Part shown: positions 20,139 through 31,226 of the stretch, one piece after another
Numbering within the stretch: position 1 is the first letter of the stretch
Layout: the number at the start of each line of letters is the position of its first letter
NCBI GenBank assembly: GCA_021030905.1
Contig: JAGFMI010000007.1
Location: forward strand, 372,001 to 436,000
Source: Pyrenula massariospora
Lineage: Eukaryota > Ascomycota > Eurotiomycetes > Pyrenulales > Pyrenulaceae
Direction of reading: 5' to 3'
Length of the DNA: 64,000 nt
The notes under the pieces: model-generated
Databases searched by the model: none
What the model was told of the DNA's origin: nothing
Seen by the model: only the letters and a program-made list of their open reading frames with translations
Made by a program: the position numbers and the translations under genes

Positions 20139-20679
20139 GATTTCTATCAACGGCGGCAATTCGGGAGATGTTCTAGGGCATTGCGGGGTGTTTGGCTAAC
20201 AAGGATTTGACCCTGCCAAGCTTAAGCCGGTCCATTTAGGTGGCACTCCCGAAGCATGTCCCCCGCCATTTTAAGTGAAGGCGGAAAATCAAACTGACCC
20301 TGCAATTTTTCCGCCGATTGGTGGGATTCGGTTCTTGATAGATTTTCTACTCAGACAAATTTAATGTTTCATACTTATTCAGTTCTTTCTTACCTCCGAA
20401 TTTGTTGCGAAATGGCTTCAACTACTATTTGTGGAATTGCTCGCACCTTACAGTGCACGCTGACTTCCCTGATGCGACTGAGAATACTACACAGGCAATT
20501 AACACATTGCAGCGGGCATTTTATGGCCTCAAACGACGCCATCACCATTGCGAGTGAATTTACTCGGACCAAATTCGCGCTGATGTTCATCCGATCCCTT
20601 TTCGACGAAACTAATAAAATGTTGCTTCGTCCGGGTCTCAGTCGAAACCGTAAGTTGGTACTTGTATGCGCGTATCACC
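20139..20679. other. Intergenic; promoter of the galactanase gene
   Basis: It contains an inverted repeat GGCGGAAAA (20280-20288) / TTTTCCGCC (20307-20315) about 370 bp upstream of the GH53 start. No supported coding region. Confidence 0.5.
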
Positions 20680-21830
20680 ATGTTGCTTCTTACTTTAGTA
20701 CCCGCTCTATTTGCCTTATGCTCAGTCGCGCTTACCTATAAGGGAGTTGATTGGTCTTCGCTCTTGATAGAGGAGGGAGCCGGCCACACTTACAAAAATG
20801 CTGCCGGGACAACTCAGCCTCTAGAAACAATTCTCAAAAATAGCGGTGTCAATACTGTTCGACAGCGGTTGTGGGTCAATCCATCAGATGGCAATTATAA
20901 CCTCGCCTACAATGTCAAGCTTGCGAAAAGAGCCAAGGCTGCCGGACTGAACGTCTACCTTGACATGCATTTCAGCGACACTTGGGCTGATCCTGGACAT
21001 CAAACGACACCAGCTGCATGGCAGAAGTTTAATGTCGATGATCTCGCTTGGGAAGTGTATAATTATACGCTGGCTACAATGAATTCGTTCCAATCGAATG
21101 GGGTCCCGTTGTCAATTGTTGCAATTGGTAACGAGATTACGGCCGGCATGCTCTGGCCGCTTGGTCAGCTTAGCAAGTCTGGTGGCGCTTACAATACCGC
21201 ACGCTTCCTCCACTCAGCCTCTGCTGGTATCAAAGACTCCACAATCTCGCCGAAGCCTCTCATTATGATCCACCTCGACAACGGCTGGAATTACAATACT
21301 CAGTCTTCATGGTATACCAACATCCTCGGCCAGGGACCGCTCACATCTAGCGACTACGATATTCAAGGCGTTTCTTACTATCCCTTCTACAACTCAGCTG
21401 CAACATTGGCATCGCTAAAGTCCAGTCTAACCAGTATGCGGAACAAATACGGCAAACAGGTTCAAGTTGTCGAGACAGATTGGCCGACCAGCTGTCCAAA
21501 CCCAGCATACGCTTTCCCATCGGATGCGAAAAGCATATCTTTCTCGGCGGCGGGACAGACGCAGTGGATGCAGACTGTTACAAGCCAGGTTAGTTCAGCG
21601 GGAGGGAATGGATTGTTCTACTGGGAGCCAGCATGGATCGATAAGTAAGTGCTCCCTCTTGCTTTGAACGACAACAAAGTACAATTTTCACTATTCTCCT
21701 CATTTGTCAAAGTGTGCTAACAGCGACTCCAATGATTAGTGCAAACCTAGGGTCTAGCTGTGCGAACAACTTGATGGTCTCTAGTAGCGGTCAGGCTTTG
21801 TCAAGCTTGGCAGTGTTTGCTTCAATTTAA
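20680..21830 (+). CDS. Arabinogalactan endo-beta-1,4-galactanase (GH53)
   Basis: Two exons (20680-21644, 21740-21830; 95-nt intron) encode 351 aa. The secreted enzyme hydrolyses beta-1,4-galactan side chains of pectin (type I arabinogalactan). It has a signal peptide (MLLLTLVPALFALCSVAL), then the GH53 TIM barrel with VNTVRQRLWVNP and LDMHFSDTWADP. The acid/base glutamate is in IGNEITAG (E152) and the nucleophile is in VVETDWP (E265). The terminal FYWEPAWIDN-ANLGSSC motif is restored only by splicing. The expected length is met. The second exon ends SGQALSSLAVFASI, typical of the family. It implies a plant-polysaccharide diet. In-frame ATG 20680 is preferred over upstream non-ATG starts. Confidence 0.94.
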
Positions 21831-22124
21831 CTTCACCGTCTACCTTGCACACCAGTTTAGCCGTATTTATTTGTTTATACTACAGCACTCATGTCGCACC
21901 TTGATCATTGCGCCTTTTGTGCATGACATATTTACTACGTCTATGCAAGGCTGTACATCGCCAGATATTCTTTGATGCCCTTGCGCTCATCATGTCCTCC
22001 ATGTAGCTAGCTATTGCTCTCAAAGATTGCTGATTCTGCCCATTTCTCTGTCTCGTTCGCCAAATCTGCTAGTATTCCGTTCAATTTTCTTGTCTTGCCC
22101 CACCTTTCAACACCTGCCAAAGTC

Positions 22125-22933
22125 ATGGGTTTGCAGGCCCATGAGCTGATTCATCAACCCCTCTCCACGCTGTTGAGTGATGAACAACGCAAACTGTACA
22201 TTCCAAAAATCCAGCAGTCTTCCAATGCTGAGCAGAAAGCTCCCTAGCTAACACAAAGTGCAGACTGCATGCCGACCTAGACTCCACCTTCGACCTCATC
22301 ATCCAAGATCAAGACATCGATTCCGCCGAGATCCAGTCGTTCCACGCCCACCGAATCGTCCTGAGCCAACAGTCACCATGGTTCAAAGACCTCTGTTTCC
22401 TCGACGACGGTGTCACCTACACCCACCAGAACCCGCAGCGCATCAACCTCGTCGAAGACGCTCCCAAAAATTACCATAGACACGCCACCAACGACGCGCT
22501 CGCCAACCTGCTCGAGTGGATGTACACCGACACCTACAAACCCTCCGTCGACCCCGCCACCAGCAACATCCAGCGTATATGGCTCGACAAGTTCACAACA
22601 CACCTCCAAATGGCGCTCCTGGGCGCGGTCTTCGAGGTCCGGGAGGGGCAGCTGACCGAGCATGCGCTGGATGTGTTGGAGGTGCATCTGCGTGAGGATT
22701 GTGTCCTAGCTGAGCCGGTGAATTTGGCGATGGTGCTGGATAATGCGTATAATGAGCTCTGGCCATTTCCTAGGGAGCTGAGGTTGCAGTTTAGGGAGTG
22801 TCTGATCGGGGCGGCGATTGAAGAGCATATTCCGAGATTATGGCGAGATGCCGAGGCGAGGGAGGTGGTGGCAAGTAATTTCGTGCTATGTGAGGACATT
22901 CGGAGGGCAGAGGTAGGAAGGGAGATTGAGTAA
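22125..22933 (+). CDS. BTB/POZ domain protein 1
   Basis: Two exons (22125-22195, 22264-22933; 68-nt intron with a CTAAC branch site) encode 246 aa. The BTB fold starts after a 30-aa N-terminus: STFDLIIQDQ, then FHAHRIVLSQQSPWFKDL, the typical strand-helix signature. ANLLEWMYTDTYKP follows as the BTB core helix and a helical tail of about 120 aa completes it. Such small fungal BTB proteins may dimerise or serve as Cullin-3 adaptors; no Kelch or MATH partner domain is present. It is the first of four tandem plus-strand BTB genes with a phase-2 first intron. It is more diverged than the others, with a longer first exon. The acceptor at 22263 is chosen because it keeps the BTB frame. Confidence 0.8.
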
Positions 22934-23331
22934 GGTAAGATCATTCTAAGGAGGTTAGGGTGCGTGAGATGGCGGATAGAATCTGGATCTCACGCCGGTA
23001 CCCATTCCGTTGGTTTGTCAAACTTTTCCTATATTGAATTAAGAGTTTGCTCCTTTTGACCGCTTGCTCTCACTTCAGGTGCGAATCATGTCTGCCTAAT
23101 TTTAGCTCGGCTTTCCAACCCTCAGACCATCTTCGTGCTTTGCAACATACAACTTGTCTACTATTGATTCGAGTTCCCTACTTCGCTACTACATTAAGCT
23201 GAACTCATCTTCTTTACGCTTCTTGTTGTCTTCCTCCAATCAACTTTGATCTCATCATTATTGACTACTAATATTCATCTATCTTTGGAGCTTCACAGTG
23301 CGACATTTCAGATCTTGTACCAGAGGCTAAT
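22934..23331. other. Intergenic spacer in the BTB array
   Basis: Pyrimidine-rich, T/C-dominated promoter-like DNA before the second BTB gene. No gene seen. Confidence 0.6.
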
Positions 23332-24069
23332 ATGGCAGACTTTAGCGAGTACGTCTCATTTCTTTGTTACGTTCCACAATACTGACCCACACACAGCCTC
23401 CTCTACCGACATGGAGATTCCTCAATCCCTCATGATTTGACCATCGAGAACGATGATGAACATTGGGAAGTCGACCGAGCGATCGTCTCTCAACGTTCTA
23501 CCTTCTTCAAGAAGGCGTGTGAAGGAAGCTGGGAGACTCACAGTCATCAAAATCCATTGCATATCGCATTCCCTGCTCAAGATGCTGAATACTTTGACGC
23601 ATTGCTTGAGTTTATCTATACCAATCAATACTATCACAACTCATCATCTTTCAATACCAAACCGGAAGATTTTGAAGAGCATTACGACTTAGTCTTCATT
23701 GCCCACAAATATGGTGCCGATGGCCTCGCCGAATACGCTACAAAGCACCTGGTCCGTGGAATTGCTGAGCAAGATGCCAACACCATCGTGAAATTTCTCG
23801 CGACTGTCTTCGACGATAGCACGACAGATAGTCCTGCCGCACGTCTGGGAAAAGAAGGCTTGGTCATCCAACAGGAAATGCGAAATAAGATTGTCGAGAC
23901 ACTGGTGCAAAAGCGTATGAAGGAGTTCATCAAGAACGATGACTTCCTCAAGCTATTGACGGACCGTCCGATCTTAGCCACAGAGATTCTGAAGTTACAG
24001 AACTCCACGACTGTTGGGGAGGATGAGGAGGAGTTTTGTGAGACTTGCGGCAGTGGATTCGAGATTTAG
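23332..24069 (+). CDS. BTB/POZ domain protein 2
   Basis: A 17-nt first exon (23332-23348) and a second exon 23397-24069 encode 229 aa, separated by a 48-nt intron with a CTGAC branch site. The protein begins MADFSDLLYRHG. The BTB domain is at about residues 15-100 (PHDLTIENDD, VDRAIVSQRSTFFKKAC, FDALLEFIYTNQYY), followed by HKYGADGLAEYATKHL, typical of fungal BTB genes. A helical tail ends in an acidic stretch and a CETC pair. Its role as an adaptor or homodimer module is inferred from the family. It lies head-to-tail with its neighbours. Confidence 0.85.
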
Positions 24070-24449
24070 AGCTCTCAAGTGGCATTTGGAGGACATGGCG
24101 ATGGCGAAGGGTCATGGCACAGATTGGGCGCGAACAGCATAGGTAGAGAGCAGCGATTGGGAGTGCCCAAAACTTCTCGAATTCATGAACAAGTTTCCTA
24201 ATCATCTATCTCTCACTTCTGCTTGATTCACTTTCTAGGCTCCCAGGCATTTACGTCACACTTACTTATCCACTACACCCCACCCCATTCTTAGTCTCGT
24301 ACTCTTTCTCTATTCCATCATCGCCTCTCAACCTTTCTCTTTCGCGCTCCTGCATCAGACAGCCTGCTATATTTGCCACTATCCATTCGCATTCCGAGAA
24401 CCGCTCAAGCTAGAAAAGCCTAGCCTGCCATCGAGTTCAATCTAGAGCC
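24070..24449. other. Intergenic spacer in the BTB array
   Basis: CT-rich promoter-like sequence upstream of the third BTB gene. No gene seen. Confidence 0.6.
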
Positions 24450-25230
24450 ATGTCTGAGAGTAGCTCTCAGACCGACTCTCAGACCGACTCTCAGCCTGAC
24501 TCTCATCCCGACTCTGAGCTCGACTCTGACCGCGACTTCAGCGAGTAAGTTGGGAATAGATCATTTTCATACACAATGAGCTGACGAATTCTACGGCCTG
24601 CTTGAAAACCCTGACTTTCCACCAGATCTTATCATCGAGGTCTATTGCAAATACTTCAGAAAGATAAAACTTATCAACTGCCACCGAGTCATTCTCTGCC
24701 GTCAATCAGGCTTCTTCAAAGACGCATGCGTTCCTGTGTGGAATGATTATAGTAGCTCCAGTCCGCAAAGGATCAAAGTTACCGAGAGTCGTAACGTCTT
24801 CCAAGCACTAATCACCTTTGCACGTTCAGGATCTTTCTCTGTACCAGCTCATTTAAATCCTGATCAGAGATTACTATTTTTCATGAAGATGATCGGGCTC
24901 GGCTACACGTACCACGTAAGAAACCTATCCAAATATGCCACATTACAACTCAAAGATTACCTTGAGCACATCTGGAATCAATTGATTCCGTGGAGATGTA
25001 GGACTGATATCACCGCGAATTTCTTGAGTCGGACCTACAGCTGGACCAAACAGGTTGAAAGAAAGGGACAAATTGACGCGGGTTCTCGGCAAGAAGTTAG
25101 GGATACAGTGTTGCGTGCTCTCCCCGAGGGTTGGGTTAAGATCATGTGGTCCGACCAAAAATTCAAAGAGCTTCTGGATAGCAAGCCTAATGCGGCTAGA
25201 GACATCATTGGTTTGTTGGTTGGATCTTGA
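24450..25230 (+). CDS. BTB/POZ domain protein 3, splice acceptor apparently mutated
   Basis: Exon 1 (24450-24544) encodes a Ser/Asp-rich N-terminus with repeated DSQ/DSE units ending DFSD. The second exon fits in frame only from 24597. This gives LLENPDFPPDLIIEVY, INCHRVILCRQSGFFKDAC and a helical tail (242 aa in total), closely parallel to BTB proteins 2 and 4. The donor is GTAAGT and a CTGAC branch site is present, but the base pair before 24597 is GG, not AG. The next AG (24625) breaks the frame. The gene may use a non-canonical site, carry a sequencing error or be decaying. The coding body is otherwise intact. Confidence 0.65.
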
Positions 25231-25588
25231 TGAATGAAGGAGAGGGGCCGGGGGCTTTGAAGGGAGTTTCAGAGCTGGTAATGGGTCGTGGACGCAATAG
25301 CTTCAGCTCATGGAGAAGGATATCGTATCGGGTTAAGGCAGAGGTCTGAGCGGATTTTGGCTCTGGCTCATAACTCCCTGTCTGGGTTGCAAGACTCTTT
25401 GACTTCAATGGATTTCCACTTATTTTCTTAAAACTGCGATCAATTCACGGGCAGCAGCTACTTTCATTGAGACCTGGATCGTTTGATCTCAAATTTTCCT
25501 GTTGTAACTTCGATCCTCTCTAATCACTACCTACCGTTCACACAAACTTTATCTGCGATCAATCAGTTTCGAATCATGCCTGCCCAAG
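25231..25588. other. Intergenic spacer in the BTB array
   Basis: Promoter-like sequence upstream of the fourth BTB gene. No gene seen. Confidence 0.6.
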
Positions 25589-26277
25589 ATGCCCGACCTT
25601 TCCAAGTAAGCCACATATGAATACAACGATTCAAAGATGCGATAACTCATATCATGAACAGCCTTCTAGAAGACCCTCTAATTCCTCATGATACAATCAT
25701 TCAAGCTACTTCCGGGGACGAAAAGGCGTCTTTTCACGCTCATAGACTAATCCTCTCCAGCCAATCAGGATTTTTCAGGGAGCTGTGTCTTCCAAAATGG
25801 CAGAATTACAGCGACTCTTCACCTCAGGTTATCGAAGTTGAAGACTGTCATTCGGATATCGAAACGATGTTAGAGTTCATTTACTCTGGAGCCTATGAAG
25901 ATAATGATGACTTCGACAAATTCCTGCTGCACGTGGACATGATCATTCTCGGCTACAAGTACGAAATCGAAAAGCTGAGGGAGTACGCCTCGACAAGGTT
26001 GTACATGTGGATTCAATCACATCTTGATACTTACTTGGAGGACGTCGATACCCTCGTGATAGTCTTGAAGCGTATCTACGAGCAGATAGACCAAGCTACC
26101 AAGAAGGGAAGCTTGGCGTTAGAAGACCAGGAAGTCGGATGGGCGATCCTACGACGCTTGAGAAAAGGATGGGTCAGGGCGTCTCGAGAGTCGAAGAAGT
26201 TCTCTCAAGATTTTCGTAATCTTCTGCGCAGATTTCCGGATTTAGCAAGAGGGATAGTCGTGCTGGAACTTGAGTGA
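25589..26277 (+). CDS. BTB/POZ domain protein 4
   Basis: The 17-nt exon 25589-25605 (MPDLSN) joins exon 25662-26277 across a 56-nt intron, giving 210 aa. An ATG 13 nt upstream (25576) would put the exon out of frame, so the downstream ATG is chosen; it reproduces the 17-nt first exon of BTB proteins 2 and 5. The BTB core reads PHDTIIQATSGDEKASFHAHRLILSSQSGFFREL-type strand and helix, then TMLEFIYSGAYED and GYKYEIEKLREYAS. A helical C-terminal tail follows. Closest in layout to BTB protein 3. Confidence 0.83.
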
Positions 26278-28077
26278 ATGGACCGCTTGGAAATGATCGC
26301 GGAGGAAGAGATGAAGTCACAGATACGATTGGCGAAATTAGCCCACATATACGGCCAAGAAAGCCGTGTTGTTGATGTATCACAGAAGTTTCTAGCTTCT
26401 GGATGCTCCTTTCTGAAATCAGTTGCAATCATCCCTCACTAGTCTGCACTCTGATAAGCATTCCACCGCGATCTCGTGTGTCCAACCTTCAACGTAGACC
26501 TTCGCCCAGGAGAAAAAACCTATGCCTTTTTCTACTCAGAGCATACCTCCAACTCTCCCCATCCAACCATAACAAGTTTTATTTTCCAATCCAGTCCACT
26601 TCTCCTCATGCTAGACTACTACCTACAACTCCCCCTCAGCCCCCTCCCCTTAATACATCCTCCCATCTATATACCCACGCACCTCCCCTCTAACAGCGCA
26701 GCCTCCCCACCAGCTCCCCCATCCCCCCAAGACCTCCACCTCCAACCCTCGCCAACCTACCTAATTCCGAGCTCAAACTGACCCGCCTAAGCTTTCCTTC
26801 TCCACCGCCAATCCCGCGCCGACCTCCCCCATCCAAAACCCCTGCATATCCCGCGCTGACCGCTTGCGTTCCGCCACCAACCCCTGCTCGACCTCATCCG
26901 ACACCCCAGAACCACCACCACCACCACACCCAACGCCTCGCACCAAGCATCTCCGCTATCCTCCTAGCTAACCTACACCCCTTCTCTTCTCCAACTGCCG
27001 CCTTTGAAACATACGCACCCTACTTCCCCCTCCTCCGCCGCTGCGAATCTGTAGTCGATGTCCGAGACCGGGCGGCGGAGCGGAGCGGAGCGGAGAAGGT
27101 CTTGGGAAATAGATGTGCGATTGTAGGCACGCCAACGCCGACACCGACACACCGAAGCTGTTGGGAGAGAGGATTGGGTTGGTTTGGTTTGGTATTTTTG
27201 GACTTGAACTCGATATGATGGCCGCCGCCTACGACATGACGGCGTTGGGGTTGGGGGCTGGAGAATATGTATTAGGGCCACAGATCGATCGATGCTATAT
27301 GGTTGCCCCGGGGGGGCTATTAGAGCAGCAATTACTATATTATCATTGGTTCTATGATGATTGATCGTTAGACTATCTAGAGGTAAAGAAGAGATGTAGT
27401 AGGTGTAGGTGTAGGTGTATCCACCGTGACTGCCTAACAATATGCCGCGAGGTTTTGGTCTTGGAATTTGGGGGTATTTGATTGGGCTTTTTGGGGGAGG
27501 TATTTGGCGGTGTGGATGGGGCCCGGAGGGGGGGGGGAAACATAGGACGTAACCAGGCTGCGGGCTGGGGAGTTGATAGGGATGGGGGGGGGATTTGGCT
27601 GCGGGGCTGTTTCTTGGTGGGGTTTTTAAGAGGGATGTATGGTGATGGAGAAAGATTGAGGGAGAGCGAGGCGAGATGAGGTAGACAGCCGGGAACGTAA
27701 GGCTGTGGGTGTTGGGAGTGCTTAGAAGGAAATTGTGAGCCCGATAAAATCTCTTCTTCCACCTTAATCATATCACTTCGGAACGCTATTTCCAATAGTA
27801 GTTTCCTTGAATATACAGTCCGAGGGTGTGGTGGCTTGATTTTTTATATGAGAACTGATTTGAATCTACGTGACTAACAATATATCGAGCAGAACCACTG
27901 CGCCGAAAGAGCCGACCCTTGTGGCCAGAGGATTAACTGCTTATGTTTGACACAATGGAAATCTAAAGTTTATGCATCCAAGGTCCTCTTGATTCGACTT
28001 TGTTCTACCCCCTAACATATAGTAGACTCGGCACCTTCGGTCCAAGTAATGATGCCTTGCATCTACAACATGTCCCC
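26278..28077. other. 1.8-kb gene-poor, strand-asymmetric low-complexity region
   Basis: 26440-26990 is strongly pyrimidine-rich on the plus strand and 27440-27640 is G-rich. Open frames on both strands (for example 26973-27440 minus) are composition artefacts without motifs. A stop-free plus-strand run around 26935-27230 has somewhat protein-like content (PYFPLLRRCESVVDV) but no start or family. Confidence 0.45.
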
Positions 28078-29520
28078 TCAAGCCCAATCGAGACCTCTCT
28101 CTACAGCACCCTTCCTCCCCTCGCCTGCATAACTCAGTGGCATGTGGCTCGGCGGGCTACTCCTCAGCTCCGTGGCGCTACCCAAGCGCTCCTGTTGCCA
28201 CGGCGATCTTTCGCTTCGCGGCCAGCGCCTCTCTGCACCACCCGGGCCTGTCATTCTGTCCGCAGATGCTGCAGATTTGGTTCGCGAGATGTGACGGGAG
28301 CTGCTCGAGATAAGCCGGATCAGGCTGCTCCACGGTTTGCTGGAGCTGCTGAGGAGGTGGATGGGCAAGACACGGATGAAGACCGGCTTGGTCGCTACGA
28401 CCGCCGCGCAGAGGATGGTGACGTGTATTTCGGCCAGGTTCCATATCGCGAGGGGGAGGGAATCCCCTGGAAAGCTGGGGATCAGAAGGGGGGCGGCGGA
28501 GAGACTTTTGGGCTCGATGGTGACACTGGAATAGATGGGTGGTATTGAGGAGAGAGACGTACAAGAGATGTCATTTATGGGATAGTAGAGTACACGATAA
28601 CGAATGAGGGTAACTATGCAGGTCCTGACTCGCGAATTAGCGGGCTAAAGGAGGACTGGCGTCCCCGAACGAAGGAGACTCACACCCCACCCACGAGAAA
28701 AGACGCGGAGACGCGCCATTTTTTAGCCTTTTGCAACTGTAGCTGCTTGATCACTGGCATTGGCAGTATCAAGATCGCAAAATCGGTTAAGACCCACGGA
28801 ATTGGGACTATCTTGTTCATCAAATCCTGATTAGCACGTATGACCTTCGTTTGCGGATCCCCGATGTGCTGAGCTGGATAACAGACAAAGGCAACGCCGA
28901 AGAAGAGAGCTGCCCACCAGCAGCCGAGAATGGCGGTGACGACATATACAGCTAGGCGGAAGCGGCGTGTGATGAAGATACGCTGGAGCAGGACCAGTAG
29001 CGAGAGCTTGGCAAGGGCCAATCCAGTAAAATGTAGAGACGCTGTGGCACAAATACCCTACGGATCAAAGCGGTGAGAAAAGTTTCTGTTTTCGAAATTG
29101 AAGTGGGTGAAATAGCTAACCTTCTGGATGAAGATGAAATTTTCCGGCGTCATGACCTCGGCATGCCACCCAAATTTTCCGAAATGCGTTGCTAATCATT
29201 CCTTTAGCCCTCAACAATAGAAATTAAAATGTCTCGATGAATGCTATCGTAAGGCTTACCCGCAGCAAATAGACTGTTTTCTGCCGCTCCGATCACCTAA
29301 CAGCAAGTTATCTTAAACTTTCTTCCGTCTCGTATGTAGAATGTACCCAGGAAATAATAAGCAAGATCTCTTCAAGGCCAAGTATTCCCTTTGTTGACCG
29401 CCTGGATACTAAGCGAGCGATCACTGACAGAAGAGACAGAACTGCGAATACAACGCAAATTGAGATGAAACTCGCGTTGTGATTTGCTGTCAGATTGGCC
29501 CGTGGAGCTTTGGCGTCCAT
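28078..29520 (-). CDS. Fungal rhodopsin-like (PTH11/SAT5-type) seven-transmembrane protein, possible frameshift
   Basis: Six exons on the minus strand: 29347-29520, 29261-29296, 29121-29191, 28684-29057, 28563-28624, 28078-28466. Signatures of the fungal integral-membrane family with an extracellular or rhodopsin-like domain appear in order: an Asn-glycosylatable N-terminus and TM1 (ISICVVFAVLSLLSVIARLVSR), then HFGKFGWHAEVMTPENFIFIQK. After that come LALAKLSLLVLLQRIF, GGVTCIVTLIRYRVLYY and SWDSLPLAIWNLAEIHVTILC. The basic Ser/Arg-rich tail is cytosolic. Exons 3-6 join in frame. Exon 2 (36 nt) to exon 3 is off by one base with the only canonical sites, so there is either a 1-nt deletion in the GGG run before the donor or an unrecognised splice form. 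These proteins often border metabolite clusters; no ligand is known. Confidence 0.65.
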
Positions 29521-31226
29521 GACTTCAGATTCGAGCTGCCAAGGTCAAGGAGCTGAGAAATCTGGAGCAAAGAGAACCGATTCGCTGCATAGTATCAAAG
29601 CAAGAATCTGAGGTACTCGGTATCATACTAAGAGACCTTTTTCACCGTAGGAGTAGCGGATTAAATAGCTGAGCCGAGTACGAGCAGACTAGATATAGGA
29701 GTCAGGCGATCACATAGCCTTAAAGCCGCAAGGAGAGAAGCTAAGGGGGAATCAAAAGGGACGACCCACATTTCCAGGCCTTGGCTTGCTTTGGTGTGAA
29801 ATAGCTGGGATGCTGGAGAGGAGTTCTGCGCTACTATAAATTGGGGCGTGTCACGCTTTCAAGACTTGACAATAATAGATAGCCTTCCTGTTCATGTCGT
29901 GACATGAATGCCACATCAGACCATGGTGCTTCGACTTCCTGGAAGAGTTCCTCGCATTCCAAGTTGTGCGACGTCAGTTGTGTTGTTGCAGCGCTTACAA
30001 ATGAAGAATATCTCATTGAAGGTTGTGTCCTTGTTCTTGGGAGCCTCGTCGAACGGCAATATCATTGAGTTTCAGAGCCTGGCCGCACGCTCGCCTGAAG
30101 TCTGTATCCCGTGCATGCAGATGCCAACTGTCCATAGTGCACGGCAGTGAGATAGATAATGCATTGTCCGTTTTTCTCACAGCGGGAAACCATGATCGGA
30201 CAGCCGGGCAGACGGCCCCAACTACGTGCAATCGTCGTTGCTGCAGGGTGCTGGCTACCAGCCTCATGTGGGAAAGCCGAACAGCCTCAAGGATTTGGAG
30301 AAATGTACGGCGGGGCTGAACGTTATCGACAGTTGGGTCAGATTAGAGTTTCGAGCAGATGGTGTAGATGTGGTGCAATAGTGCTCGCAATACGATCTGT
30401 ATGCAATTCTGTCAAAATTTAAGAAGCGATATCTGGTTGTGATAGGATAGAGGATTAAGGTATCACGGAAGGACCTAACTCTAGCCGCGTTAGCCTGTCC
30501 TTGTTTAACCATGTTACTACACGATAGCCGATCCATGCCTTTCTTGAAAAGACAGAATAGACTTAGTGGAAGCTAAGGCATTTCAATTTCGAAGCTTAGG
30601 CTAATATCAACTGAGAGACCGTAAAAGAGCGCGATTTTTTGTAGGGGTAAGGGGGCTTCCGTCCCACTCTTAGCGCCCCTTTCCGACCGCTCAAGCGTAC
30701 TTTCACCTTAGTACTACCCGAGCTGTACCGGGGTGTGCACCAAAACTGCTCTCGCCTAGCATTATCGCTAGTCAGCAGTTTTGGTGCACATCTCGTAGGC
30801 CCCCAAAATTCGAGACCAGCGTAGGCTTCAGAATTACCCCAGCATTGGCATGAACTTGCATTGGGCGTCTTTTGATTTAGCCCTCCAGACCCGAGATGTA
30901 CTAATGTTCTTCGCACCTGACTCCATGAGTACAGTTTATAATCGGCGGAGGGTTGCACAAAGCGCTTTGTCACTGAACCACTCCCCGGCCGACCCCTAGG
31001 TTTGACCAACATTCAAGGGTCTGACACCATTCGCTGCACTTAGCTGATTGTCTGTGGTGTGCTGGATCCTTCTCCAAATACAGAAAGCATAGGCTATATG
31101 CAGTCAAGGGGCGCGTTGCTGGTTCTTGTCTGGTAAATTTACGGAAAGGACGATAAACGAATTTAACTTCGTCTATGTCACGGTCTTGTCGTTTTGAAAT
31201 GTCTCGATATACAGCAAACTGGGGCG
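29521..31226. other. Gene-poor region with a long hairpin
   Basis: No supported gene on either strand; short overlapping open frames (29834-30319, 30596-31012) lack motifs. A 17-bp perfect inverted repeat lies at 30734-30790. Confidence 0.5.
30734..30790. repeat. Perfect 17-bp inverted repeat
   Basis: Left arm TGTGCACCAAAACTGCT (30734-30750) and exact complement AGCAGTTTTGGTGCACA (30774-30790) enclose a 23-nt spacer, which itself contains CTAGC...GCTAG. It could be a MITE remnant, terminal repeats of a lost element or a transcribed hairpin. Confidence 0.8.

Noticed and set aside
26403-27795. Several open frames of 60-155 codons on both strands
   Set aside because: They follow strong C/T or G-rich composition, have no splice, start or family support and overlap each other.
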